Source: CAWIVH01 sp963839475
GTDB lineage: Bacteria; Acidobacteriota; UBA6911
DNA: 64,000 nt
Direction: 5' to 3'
NCBI GenBank assembly: GCA_963839475.1
Contig: CAWIVH010000017.1
Coordinates: 558,001 to 622,000 of the forward strand
Below the pieces are notes generated by a model. The model was given only the letters and a program-made list of their open reading frames with translations, ran no database searches and was not told the origin of the DNA. Numbering within the stretch: position 1 is the first letter of the stretch; every line of letters starts with the position of its first letter. Made by a program: the position numbers and the translations under genes. Of the stretch, positions 26,690 to 35,936 are shown piece by piece.

Positions 26690-27919
26690 TTATTTGGCTT
26701 TGATGTCGTAGCACATAAGCAGGCCCTGGTTGCGGATGTACAGTTTTCCGCCACAGACCACCGGATGCGCCCAGCTTGGCCATCCCTGGTCGGCGATATT
26801 GAACCTGCCCTTTTCAATATAGGCATTCGGATTCACATCCGCCAAGCCCACAACATTCCCTTCGCCCAGCAGGTAGAGCTGGCCATCAGCATAGGTGAGG
26901 CAACCTTTCCCTACGCTCCGGTCCTTCCATTTCACATTCCCGGTTTCGAATTCCATGCAGGTCAGAATGGAGTTGGAAAAGCCGTACAAGTATCCATCCA
27001 GCAGTACGACGCCCCCATGATGGTTCATCATTTCCTTGCTGAAATATACCTCTTCGGCTTTGACTTCGCCGTTCTCGGCTCGCAGTCGGAGTAATGCGCA
27101 GCCGGTATTGTAGGCCGTTGTATAAAACACTTTGTCTTTATGGAAAATCGGGGTCGTGATGTTGGCGGTTTTGTTGGCAACTTTTTCATAACGCCACATA
27201 AGCTTGCCGTCTTTTGCGCGGACGCCTACGCCGGCTTTGGAGGTAAGAGTCATAATCGTGCGCACGCCTTGCACGTCTGCAATGATACAGGAAGAATAGT
27301 GAGCCGGGTCGCTGAGTTCAGCGGAGGTCCAAACCGTTTTCCCGGTCATTTTATCTAGAGCCACGATTCCTGCGCCTTTTCCTCCCGGGGTCACAATCAA
27401 GTTGTTGCCGTCAATTAAAGGAGACTCGCTGATCAGCCAGTTCGGGTTGGTGCCGGCGAAATCTGCGAGAATATTCCGTGCCCAGATTGTCGATCCATCC
27501 TTGACACGCAGGCAGGCAAGGTCGCCGTTTTCAGTGAGCACATAGACCCGGTCTGCTTCTACAGTCGGTGTTCCACGCGGTCCGTTTCCCTTGTCCTGAA
27601 CCAGCGACTTGCCCAGGTGCTTGGTCCAGACCGTTTTGCCATCGGCCCGGTTCAGCGCAAAGATGAGGCTTTTGTCATCCTGCGATCCCTGAATGAAAAT
27701 CCTGTCGCCGGCAATGGCTACGGTTCCATAGCCGGGACCCAATCCTGAGGCTGTCCAGACTACCGAAGGACCGGATGGAGGCCACTGTTTTAACAGTCCG
27801 GTTTCCGTCGAGATATTGGTGCGATCCGGCCCTTGCCATTGGGGCCAGTCTCGATCGGCGGCCATGGCCGCTAGTAGAAAGCCAGTGAGTACAACAGACA
27901 GCAACTTGAACAAACGCAT
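26690..27919 (-). CDS. Secreted PQQ-like beta-propeller protein, probable first gene of operon
   Basis: 409 residues from ATG 27919, where GGAGG is just upstream and the signal peptide MRLFKLLSVVLTGFLLAAMA begins; an in-frame upstream start would add 16 residues. The mature protein starts DWPQWQGPDRTNISTETGLL, very close to the propeller at 3359 (DWPQFRGLNRDNISIETGL), so these two are probably direct paralogues. Blades include LIFALNRADGKTVWTKH, IVALDKMTGKTVWTS and LTCMEFETGNVKWKD. A 92-base gap separates it from the next propeller gene. Confidence 0.82.
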   Translation of the reverse strand: MRLFKLLSVVLTGFLLAAMAADRDWPQWQGPDRTNISTETGLLKQWPPSGPSVVWTASGLGPGYGTVAIAGDRIFIQGSQDDKSLIFALNRADGKTVWTKHLGKSLVQDKGNGPRGTPTVEADRVYVLTENGDLACLRVKDGSTIWARNILADFAGTNPNWLISESPLIDGNNLIVTPGGKGAGIVALDKMTGKTVWTSAELSDPAHYSSCIIADVQGVRTIMTLTSKAGVGVRAKDGKLMWRYEKVANKTANITTPIFHKDKVFYTTAYNTGCALLRLRAENGEVKAEEVYFSKEMMNHHGGVVLLDGYLYGFSNSILTCMEFETGNVKWKDRSVGKGCLTYADGQLYLLGEGNVVGLADVNPNAYIEKGRFNIADQGWPSWAHPVVCGGKLYIRNQGLLMCYDIKAK

Positions 27920-28172
27920 ACGCCTCCATGTATCGAAATTAAAAGGAAAAGATTTTAATAAAGTCAAACTTTCAACAAACTTCGATCTTGCCGTGCGATA
28001 TCAGCTTACAGAAAATCGCGGGCTTGAGGATCTCATCCAGCGGGTTTTCAGCACTCAGCTCGGATGTGAAACCCATCAGGAACGAACAAAGATTAAGTTT
28101 ATCATCAATGCAGGAATGCCGCGAAATCAATGATGCAGGGAGAAAACGTCAGGGGAACACCTGAATTTTTCG

Positions 28173-29993
28173 TTATGAAGCACTGCTCTTGACGCTTATC
28201 ACTTCATAGAGCGACAGGTTCTTCGACTTGCCTTTCAGTGGAGTGTCGGGCATCATCCGGCATTGAAACCGGTCCTTGACCGCCTCGTAGGTGGACCCGC
28301 TGATCAGGATGGTAGTTCCGAACTGCTTGTTTAGCGACTCGACTCTCGAGGAGGTATTGACCCCATCCCCGATGACAGTGTATTCAAGCCGCCTGCGTGA
28401 GCCGATATTGCCAACGATGACTTCATCGGTGTGGACTCCGATTCCTATATGGATCGGATCCAGCCCTTTGATGACCCTATCTCCATTAATTTTCCCCAAA
28501 AGGCTCTGCATGCGCAGTGCGGTCATCACCGCTCGCTGAGGATGGTCCGGGGCGTCGTCGAAGGAGCCGAAAACCGCCATCATCCCATCGCCGATGAATT
28601 TATCGAGGACTCCGCCGTTTTCAAAAACGGCCTCCACCATTTCCGAAAAATAATCGTTCAGAAAAGCCACCACCTGTGCCGGCGTCAACTGTTCGGCCAT
28701 GGTGGTGAAATTGCGGATGTCGGAAAAAAGCATGGTAACCCGGCGGCTCTCGCCCCCGAGGTTTACCTTCCCCTTGAGGACCTGCTCGGAGACCTGGGTG
28801 GTGACATAACGACCGAACAGTTCCTTGACCCTTTCCTTCTCCTCAAGGCCCTTCGCCATTTCATTCAGGGAGGCGGCCAATTGCCCGAACTCGTCGCGAC
28901 CGGGATTTTCGATACGGGAGGCCAGATCGCCGGCTTCAATGCGCCGGACCTCATTCAACAGGGAATAAAGCGGCTTCTTGAGGCTGTGTACTATCCACCA
29001 GGCGATCACCAGGCATACGAGGCAGAACACCGCCGTCCCGACAACGAATTGTCCGCGCAGGCTCCTCAGCCTCGTGGTTGCCTCCACCTCCGAAATCTCG
29101 GTAAGGAGGGCCATCGGCCTGGGATTGACCGTTCCCGGTCCGGCAATCGGGCGATAAAAATAGAGCATCTTCCGATTCTCACGGTTTATCTGCACCAGCG
29201 AGCCCCGTTCGCCCCTCAGGGCAGCCTGCACGGCGGCATAGGTCTTTACGTCTTCGTGTATACGTTTTGCGTCGGGGTGTGCCAGCATCCGGCCGTCGCT
29301 GGCAACAATCGCAGAATATCCGGTTTCTCCGAATCGTGTCGCGGACACCATCCGGGTCAGCGTATCCTCGATGTCGAACCGGGTCGCAAGGAAGCCGATC
29401 ACCGTTCCGGATTCCGACTTCACAGGGATTCCGATAAAAAGTACAAATCGGTTGAAAGTGCGGGAATAATAGGGATCGCTGGTATAGCGCTGGCCATCGA
29501 GTCCAAATGCCGTTGCCACCCGGTTCACGGGCTCCGTGCGGCCATTACGACCGAAACTGAGCCGGGTTTTGCCTTCGGCGTCGATCAGGTCGACCTGCAG
29601 AAAGCGCGAGTTAATGTGTTCCAGTTCGTCCAGGTTCTTTAAGGGCGCACCCGTCCTATCCGAGGTGAGATGAAGCCTGGTATCGCCGGCCATACCCTCC
29701 ATCTGGAGGATCGCCTGTTCCAGCGCCACGCTTATTTCCCCTTCGATGATGCGCCCGATGTTCTCGAGAAATGTGACGGTCTCGTCCGAAAGGATCCGGC
29801 TGGCCGAGTCATAAACCCATATCCCGATCAGAACAGAGGCGCCCAGCCCGATCCCGCTCAGGGCGAGCATCAAAGTGACAAGAAACCCGCGCCGAAAGCG
29901 TGCGAGCCAGCGTTTCTCCAAAATGAAGAGGTAGGCTGCCAAGAGCAGAAACGCAACCAAAGCGGACAATACCCAGCTGACGGGCAGCGACAT
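28173..29993 (-). CDS. Membrane adenylate cyclase with periplasmic Cache-like sensor and HAMP
   Basis: 606 residues. Two N-terminal helices (about 6-25 and 37-60), a periplasmic Cache-type sensor (about 65-310, with DPYYSRTFNRFVLFIGIPVK), a third helix (GTAVFCLVCLVIAWWIVHSL), HAMP (KPLYSLLNEVRRIEAGDLASRI) and a class III nucleotidyl cyclase domain. Metal-binding Asp residues are in FSDIRNFT and FIGDGMMAVFG, the Lys of LDKFIGD suits adenine, and the transition-state pair is in GDGVNTSSRVE. All needed residues are present, so it should make cAMP. It starts 21 bases after the Cache/channel-like gene on the same strand; CTGGAGA lies upstream of the ATG. No cAMP-binding regulator is in the window. 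Confidence 0.88.
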   Translation of the reverse strand: MSLPVSWVLSALVAFLLLAAYLFILEKRWLARFRRGFLVTLMLALSGIGLGASVLIGIWVYDSASRILSDETVTFLENIGRIIEGEISVALEQAILQMEGMAGDTRLHLTSDRTGAPLKNLDELEHINSRFLQVDLIDAEGKTRLSFGRNGRTEPVNRVATAFGLDGQRYTSDPYYSRTFNRFVLFIGIPVKSESGTVIGFLATRFDIEDTLTRMVSATRFGETGYSAIVASDGRMLAHPDAKRIHEDVKTYAAVQAALRGERGSLVQINRENRKMLYFYRPIAGPGTVNPRPMALLTEISEVEATTRLRSLRGQFVVGTAVFCLVCLVIAWWIVHSLKKPLYSLLNEVRRIEAGDLASRIENPGRDEFGQLAASLNEMAKGLEEKERVKELFGRYVTTQVSEQVLKGKVNLGGESRRVTMLFSDIRNFTTMAEQLTPAQVVAFLNDYFSEMVEAVFENGGVLDKFIGDGMMAVFGSFDDAPDHPQRAVMTALRMQSLLGKINGDRVIKGLDPIHIGIGVHTDEVIVGNIGSRRRLEYTVIGDGVNTSSRVESLNKQFGTTILISGSTYEAVKDRFQCRMMPDTPLKGKSKNLSLYEVISVKSSAS

Positions 29994-30014
29994 GAAAGCG
30001 ATCTCCAGTTCGGA

Positions 30015-32171
30015 TCAATAAAAAATACCCAGGGTGATGGCGAACAGGCAGCCGAGGAGAAAAGGCCAGTACGCGAGTTTTGAAATCAGGTTTTCCTTAT
30101 ATTGGATGATTCGGATGTTTTTCCCCATGGCAAAGAGGACCGAGTTGACCGAAACCCAAAGCAGGCTGATATAAATCAGGAAATAATAATATTCCAGGTA
30201 GAAAATCTCCTCGGAAGCCATCCGCCGCCGGATGTCAATATGGCTGAAGGCAATCACGAAAAACATTGCGGCGCATATATTGAGGACCCGTCCGCTCCCG
30301 GCCTGCAGGAATCCAACCAGCCGTTCATCCCGGCTGGCGATCATGATCAGGGTAAAAAGCAGGATCGAAACGATGATCAATGGAGTCAGGTTGGAGAGGA
30401 AGGCATCCACGAAATTGCGGCGGATCACCATGCAGAAATGGAGGGACGGAAAATTTTCTTTTGCCAGCGACCGCTCGATCCCGAAATTGGTGTCGACCGG
30501 GAGTTTCAGAAATTCGAAAAAGCTGGACGCAACTTTCCAGCCCGGGAGTGCAAGCCCTTTCTCCAGCCCCGGGAGAGAGGCTGGATTGGCAAACCGATAG
30601 GCGCTCAAATCAGGCACGAGGACCACGTTGTGGTTTAGTTCCTTGTGCATGATGCGGATCTTGGCCTGCTCCAGTTCAAGCGGATAGCGGGAATGATCCA
30701 TATGCTGGCGCACGGTCGCCTTGAACTGCCACCGGACAATCTCCTCTTCCGCCCCTTTTTGGCGATAGTTCTCGTTGATTGTCAGCTCGGTCGTATTCGC
30801 AAGGGTGAAGCCCCGGGTCAGGGAATCGTGAACTCCGGTCCTGTACTTCTGCCAGACATACCCGGAAACCATCAGGTCATTGGCGCTCATAAATTGCGCC
30901 GATTCCAGATACATTCCCGTTGGAATATAAACCGGGGCCTCCGTGTGCTGAATCTCGCAGGTTCGGATGTAGGAGTTCATCAGGCTATAAAGGGTGGATC
31001 TATCGCACACCTTGACGCCTTCAGTTTTCAGATCTGCGTCGAATTGGAGGGAGAGGCGCCAGAGCACTCCAATCCCGACAAGGAATACGAAGGCCGCACA
31101 GCAGGAAACAGTCCAGAGCGACCGCGGAGTGCCGCGATCCACGCGTGAGATCAGACCTGCCAGACATAATGCCAGCGCCATCCCGGAAAGTAGAATCCTG
31201 ATTTGCTGCCGCTTCATCTCATCGTAATCCAGGGGCAGATCTTCCTTGATAAAAGTAATTTGAAGCGACCAGTTCGTGGAGGTAACCGGCGTATAGACCA
31301 GCCATGAATCCAGACCTGTAGTCTTACTCTTATGGTCCAGAATGCCGGTCTCACCCTTGGATGAAGCGGCAGCTAGCTTTTCCCGGTCCGAATCACCCTG
31401 TTCCCGGGCAGTTTCCAGCAGGCTTTTCTGTCGCAGGACCAATTCGGAATTCGGGTGGAATAAATAATTGCCGTCGGCAGAAACCAAAGCTCCAAAGCCG
31501 CTCGGGCCGAGGTCCAGAGATTCGATGATGTGCCGGATGCCGTCCATGGAAAGATCCACCGTCACCACCCCGAGTGGCTTTTCTTTCGTCGTGCCGCTGC
31601 CGAAGAATGGGCGCGAATAGGTGATCATCGAGGTTCCGCCGGCCTCGTCAAAATAGGGACGGGTCCAGATCGCTCCTTTCTCGATAGCTACTCCATACCA
31701 CTCGTGTTCCGGCAGGGTATAATCGTAGACCTCATCCAAAGGAACGAACTCGGTTTTCCCGTTTTTTTTCGCAAAATATGCCGAGTATAGCCTTCGCTTC
31801 GGGTCGTACCCGTAAGGCCGGTACGTAATGGTCATCCCGAAAAAATGGGGATTTCCATCGACTGACGACCGCAGCCGTTCACGCACAGCTTTGGAATCGA
31901 GCCGTCCGTCGTCGAGATCGCGCGCGATGGTATCCACGGAATTCATGGCCTGGCGTACGATCCGATCTATATCCGAAGCTGCTTTCGTGGTATAGGAAAC
32001 AAGCTGTCCACGCGATGACTGAACGGTCGAATCCAGGTAGGATATGTGGTTGCGAACCAGCCCGAGCATGGTCAGTCCGCTGGCCACGCCTATGGCGAAC
32101 AGAATCAGACGAATGCTCCTGGATAAAAGTCCGGGCGCGGATTTGTGTACTTCTCGCGACTCACTCTTCAT
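30015..32171 (-). CDS. dCache sensor fused to a pentameric ligand-gated channel-like (Pro-loop) module
   Basis: 718 residues. A helix (19-39), then a periplasmic dCache domain (about 45-320; WTRPYFDEAGGTSMITYSRP is the typical Cache motif), then two helices (about 325-343 and 352-371). A second periplasmic beta-rich domain (about 385-585) follows and four closely spaced C-terminal helices (about 591-612, 626-645, 657-682, 694-718). The beta-rich part carries features of Cys-loop receptor relatives: VYIPTGMYLES, YVWQKY, a Pro-loop-like SRYPLELEQ at 495-502, VVLVPDL, LPGWKVASSFF, then RRNFVDAFLSNLTPLIIV leading into M1. Predicted topology places this domain and the C-terminus outside, as in pentameric channels. 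M2 lacks an obvious polar pore face, so channel activity is inference. It is the first gene of an operon with an adenylate cyclase. Confidence 0.7.
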   Translation of the reverse strand: MKSESREVHKSAPGLLSRSIRLILFAIGVASGLTMLGLVRNHISYLDSTVQSSRGQLVSYTTKAASDIDRIVRQAMNSVDTIARDLDDGRLDSKAVRERLRSSVDGNPHFFGMTITYRPYGYDPKRRLYSAYFAKKNGKTEFVPLDEVYDYTLPEHEWYGVAIEKGAIWTRPYFDEAGGTSMITYSRPFFGSGTTKEKPLGVVTVDLSMDGIRHIIESLDLGPSGFGALVSADGNYLFHPNSELVLRQKSLLETAREQGDSDREKLAAASSKGETGILDHKSKTTGLDSWLVYTPVTSTNWSLQITFIKEDLPLDYDEMKRQQIRILLSGMALALCLAGLISRVDRGTPRSLWTVSCCAAFVFLVGIGVLWRLSLQFDADLKTEGVKVCDRSTLYSLMNSYIRTCEIQHTEAPVYIPTGMYLESAQFMSANDLMVSGYVWQKYRTGVHDSLTRGFTLANTTELTINENYRQKGAEEEIVRWQFKATVRQHMDHSRYPLELEQAKIRIMHKELNHNVVLVPDLSAYRFANPASLPGLEKGLALPGWKVASSFFEFLKLPVDTNFGIERSLAKENFPSLHFCMVIRRNFVDAFLSNLTPLIIVSILLFTLIMIASRDERLVGFLQAGSGRVLNICAAMFFVIAFSHIDIRRRMASEEIFYLEYYYFLIYISLLWVSVNSVLFAMGKNIRIIQYKENLISKLAYWPFLLGCLFAITLGIFY

Positions 32172-32233
32172 ATCAGAATCTTATCGGTTCGAACGGGCAT
32201 TCTCTTAGCTAACGGAGTAATGTTATTTCATGG

Positions 32234-32264
32234 CCCGGGCTGCCACTCCCATGGTGGAGCCGGG
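32234..32264. repeat. GC-rich imperfect hairpin between channel-like and HDOD genes
   Basis: CCCGGGCTGCCAC (32234-32246) and GTGGAGCCGGG (32254-32264) pair imperfectly around a 7-base loop. It lies about 65 bases upstream of the channel-like start, in its probable leader, within the 260-base divergent region. A role in transcript control is possible. Confidence 0.4.
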
Positions 32265-32431
32265 ATGTTGATCATACGCTTATGCGGTCGTGATTGCAGA
32301 CTTGATAAAAACCGGGGAAAGAGGAGCCATCCGGCAGCCGCATCCGGGCCCTATGAAAGTATGCTAATCTCAAGTCTCCTCCTATCCGATAAGAAATAAA
32401 TCAGATCTATCGACAGACACAGGAGTGTTAA

Positions 32432-33655
32432 TTGGACATGTGGGTCTTTCTGATCTGCCTTCTCATGGTGATGGGCCTCCTCGCAATCATTTTTATGATT
32501 CAGGACCGCCGCGCAAAGCCATCGATTCAATCTACGCCCGCAGTCAAAAAGCCGCCTCCGGCCCCGCGAGAAGTGGCGACCGGAAATGGACTAGCCGTTC
32601 AGGCCGAAGACTCCCTGGAATCAGCCGCTGTCGAGGACGGCACCATAATCGAAAATCTTTCCCGGCCCAACGCCACGGATGAGATTCAAATCCGGGTCCA
32701 GAACGGCTTGAATCTTCTCTATTCCGATCCCGTGGACAGCAGTCATATTTCCTTGTTGCCGCTGCGCCTGGAGCATGTCGATCCGGCCATTAAATCGATC
32801 GTTTTGACCCGCATCAATCAGTTGAAGGCTTTTCGGTCCGCCTATGACCTGTACCAATCATTGGACGACCCGAATACGAACATGTCGACGCTTGCCAAAA
32901 CCATCGTCACCGATCCCATCCTCTCCGGCAAAATCCTCCGCGTGGCAAATTCAGCTTATTTCGGACTGCAGAAGCGCGTGAATTCCATCGGCCACGCCAT
33001 GATGATTATCGGTAGTATGAACTTGAAACACATTCTGTATCAAGATGGATTCCGGCCTTTCATCAGCGGCGGGAAGCAGGAGACGGAGTTGCACAACCGT
33101 TTCTGGGAGCATGCGACGCTCAGTTCCATTTGCGCGCTCCATATTCACACGCTTTTCGAAAACGTGGACCGGGGAACAATATTCACGCTGGGGCTGCTGC
33201 ACGATGTCGGAAAATACGTCTTGCTGAGCCTGCAATCCGAATTGAAAAACCGCACCAAGAGCGAAAATCTCTATCGCTATGGCATGAGCAATCGGGAAGA
33301 GTACGAGGCCTTCGGCATCAACCACGCTTTAATCGGCCGCCTGGTGTTCGAAGAATGGGGTTTCTCGGACTTGATGGTAAAAATAATCGAAAAGCACCAC
33401 GATCCTTCCGCGATGAAAATGGATGAACTTCAGCTTACCCGCGCGGAGCTGCAGTATCTTCTGGTGCTTTTTATGGCGGACCAGTTCGCGAAAGTATTCG
33501 AAAACGACACCGGCGATCCGCCGGTCTTCCTTCCGCTCGATTCGTCCTATCGCAGTTTGATCAGCCGGGACAAGCTCCTGAATTCTCTGTTGGACGTTTC
33601 GCTCCACGGAAAAATACAGAAGTCCCGGGCATTGATGAAGAGCTACCTTACGTAG
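32432..33655 (+). CDS. Membrane-anchored HDOD domain protein
   Basis: 407 residues. One N-terminal helix (WVFLICLLMVMGLLAIIFMI), a variable linker, then an HDOD domain (about 120-330): AKTIVTDPILSGKILRVANS, FGLQKRVNSIGHAMMIIGSM and LLHDVGKYVLLSL. HDOD proteins are HD-fold relatives often found with signal-transduction genes, many of them non-catalytic. The start is probably TTG at 32432, 6 bases after AGGAG; ATG at 32438 is the alternative. It is divergent from the channel-like/cyclase operon, and the fused MFS/spermidine-synthase-like gene follows 12 bases later. The HD pair in LLHDVGK is retained, so weak phosphohydrolase activity cannot be excluded. Confidence 0.85.
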   Translation: MDMWVFLICLLMVMGLLAIIFMIQDRRAKPSIQSTPAVKKPPPAPREVATGNGLAVQAEDSLESAAVEDGTIIENLSRPNATDEIQIRVQNGLNLLYSDPVDSSHISLLPLRLEHVDPAIKSIVLTRINQLKAFRSAYDLYQSLDDPNTNMSTLAKTIVTDPILSGKILRVANSAYFGLQKRVNSIGHAMMIIGSMNLKHILYQDGFRPFISGGKQETELHNRFWEHATLSSICALHIHTLFENVDRGTIFTLGLLHDVGKYVLLSLQSELKNRTKSENLYRYGMSNREEYEAFGINHALIGRLVFEEWGFSDLMVKIIEKHHDPSAMKMDELQLTRAELQYLLVLFMADQFAKVFENDTGDPPVFLPLDSSYRSLISRDKLLNSLLDVSLHGKIQKSRALMKSYLT

Positions 33656-33667
33656 TAGAGATTCCGG

Positions 33668-35917
33668 GTGACTAGAACCGCATCGAAATCCGCACGACTG
33701 ATCTCCGCCGTCTTTTTCTTCTCGGGGCTGGCAAGCCTGATGTACCAGGTCCTCTGGCAAAGACTTTTGACCATTTATTTGGGAGTCGCGCCACTTTCCA
33801 TAACCCTTATTGTTGCTGTATTCATGCTCGGGCTGGGTGCCGGCGCCCTGGCGGGCGGATGGATCGCAGCCAGGAGCCCTAAGCCCATCGAGCTGTTTGC
33901 GTTGACCGAAGGGCTCCTCGGGCTTGTCGGCGCGGCCAGTTACCCGCTGTTGAAAATGGCGGGTCCCGTCATTGCAGGCTTCCATCCTGCGGCTGCCTTC
34001 GGCTGCCTGTTCGCTCTTCTCAGCATTCCCACGCTGCTCATGGGAATGGCGTTGCCTCTGATCACGGCGGCCGCATGCCGGGCCCATGGCCAGTTTGAGC
34101 GTTGGATCAGCCGCCTATATTTCGTGAATACCCTGGGCGCATCGGCCGGCGCCCTGATCTCAAGCTATATTCTCATCCCCATCGCGGGGCTGAACGGCAG
34201 CATTTATGCCGCGGCAGCGGTCAACTTCTTGATCCTGGCAGCGGTCTTCAAAAACCGGGCCATTTTACAGGCTGCTTCATTTCCGGGCCCCGGACCCTCC
34301 CCGCCTCCGGAAGCTGCGCCGCCCCTCGGTCGAATCGCGTACACCTTTGTTTTCGTCACCGGCTTCGTTTCCATCGGCTATCAAATCCTGGGGTATCGCA
34401 TCTGCGGAATCCTTGTCAAGGATTCCCCTTACGCCTACTCCAGCACGCTGGCGATGTACCTCCTGGGCCTTGCAGCCGGCAGTTTCATGATCGAACAGGC
34501 GCTATGCCGGAACATCGCTCTTTCGAGACAAAAGTTATTCCGGTTATTACAGTTCTTTTTGGGCTTGGCGATCCTGGGGATCTTCGTGCTCATGTTCCAG
34601 CTCGGGAAGATCGAGCCGTTTCGGACAGCCATTACCACTTCGTTCATGAGCGACCTGCATCCGCCGATTCCTGGTCCATCACAAATTCAGGACCAGCCTT
34701 TGCACCGCGGAATATTCCAGTACCAGGACATTTTTCTCTGGCCCGCGATCATCCTGTTCATACCCTCCGCACTGGCGGGTGCAAGTTTCCCGTTGATTGC
34801 TGCGCTTGCCCCTTGCCCTCCTGGCCGGGAGGGCCGAGCGGTCGGCAACATCTGCTTTTTTGGCGCACTCGGGAATATCATGGGAGGGCTCTTTACCGGA
34901 CTGGTGCTTCTTCCTCGAGTAGGAACAGAACGAGCGGCCCTCGCGCTTGGACTCCTCGCCGCATCGGCAGCTCTGGTACCGAGAAAGCTCCCTGCGGGAA
35001 GACCTTGGGGGATGGGGGCGATTGGAGCGCTCATGATTGTGCTGCCGGTTGTCCTGTTTCCAGGGCCTGGAGAACTCCTGGCCGTACTTCATGCGCCTCC
35101 CTTCCCGCCCGAAAGAATGGAGCTTGAAGAAGGCCTGGACTCGGTCGTCCTCACATACCAGGCTGGGGATCGCTATCGCAATTACATCAACGGCCAGGGG
35201 CACGGGTACAGGCCGGGTGCGTTTTTCATCGCCGAAGCCTTGGAGACTTTAAGTCATACAATCGCCACGCGTCAGGTTTTGGTGATTGGCTTCGGTGCAG
35301 GCAACATCGCTGAGGCGGTTCTTGCGGTTCCGGAGCTGGAAAAGCTGACTTTGGTCGAATTGAATCCATCCTTGATCTCCAACCTGCGGAAATTCGCACT
35401 CTTCAGGAAGCTGCTTTCCGATCCGCGAATGGAAATTGTTCTGGGTGACGGGCGAGCGTACCTCGCAAAAAGCGGAGCGAAGTTTGACGCCATCTTGATG
35501 GACCCGCTGAGAACAACTACAGCCTACAGCAATAATCTTCATTCCCGGCAGTTCTTCAAGCTCGTCCATGCACGGCTTTCAGATGAGGGAATCCTCATGG
35601 TTGGAGGACTGATGAACGGTCCTGTAATCGCCCGGACGCTTTTGACAGAGTTTGAGTTTGTGCGGTTATACCCCGGATTCTGCATCGCATCCCCAGGGCC
35701 GCTGAACAAGAACGCCGACCGGTTCGACCGTATGGCGGGACTCTATCCGCCCGATATTCGCAACTCCTGGCCTCCTATTCTGGAACAGGGTGTCGAAGGC
35801 GCAGCACTTATGGAAATGAGCGCTGGATATCCGATCAATGAGGACTGGCGACCGGAGTCGGAATATTACCTTGCACTCGAAATCAAGCTTCGTCTGGCCG
35901 GGATTCAAGAGCGATAG
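33668..35917 (+). CDS. Polytopic membrane protein fused to a spermidine-synthase-like domain
   Basis: 749 residues. The N-terminal two thirds contain about 12-14 membrane helices with glycine-rich MFS-like turns (LGLGAGALAGGWIAA; MGMALPLITAA). The C-terminal third is a Rossmann methyltransferase-like domain of SpeE type: QVLVIGFGAGNIAEAVL (nucleotide site), LTLVELNPSLI (acidic residue after beta-2) and LGDGRAYLAKSGAKFDAILMDP. Such fusions are annotated as membrane-bound aminopropyltransferase-like proteins; most lack proof of spermidine synthesis. GTG start 12 bases after the HDOD gene, so the two may be co-transcribed. Confidence 0.8.
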   Translation: MTRTASKSARLISAVFFFSGLASLMYQVLWQRLLTIYLGVAPLSITLIVAVFMLGLGAGALAGGWIAARSPKPIELFALTEGLLGLVGAASYPLLKMAGPVIAGFHPAAAFGCLFALLSIPTLLMGMALPLITAAACRAHGQFERWISRLYFVNTLGASAGALISSYILIPIAGLNGSIYAAAAVNFLILAAVFKNRAILQAASFPGPGPSPPPEAAPPLGRIAYTFVFVTGFVSIGYQILGYRICGILVKDSPYAYSSTLAMYLLGLAAGSFMIEQALCRNIALSRQKLFRLLQFFLGLAILGIFVLMFQLGKIEPFRTAITTSFMSDLHPPIPGPSQIQDQPLHRGIFQYQDIFLWPAIILFIPSALAGASFPLIAALAPCPPGREGRAVGNICFFGALGNIMGGLFTGLVLLPRVGTERAALALGLLAASAALVPRKLPAGRPWGMGAIGALMIVLPVVLFPGPGELLAVLHAPPFPPERMELEEGLDSVVLTYQAGDRYRNYINGQGHGYRPGAFFIAEALETLSHTIATRQVLVIGFGAGNIAEAVLAVPELEKLTLVELNPSLISNLRKFALFRKLLSDPRMEIVLGDGRAYLAKSGAKFDAILMDPLRTTTAYSNNLHSRQFFKLVHARLSDEGILMVGGLMNGPVIARTLLTEFEFVRLYPGFCIASPGPLNKNADRFDRMAGLYPPDIRNSWPPILEQGVEGAALMEMSAGYPINEDWRPESEYYLALEIKLRLAGIQER

Positions 35918-35936
35918 CTATTACCCGACATCCAAA

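Noticed and set aside
28431..29642. 403-codon plus-strand ORF opposite the adenylate cyclase
   Set aside because: Antisense to an intact, motif-complete cyclase gene; no domain in its translation.
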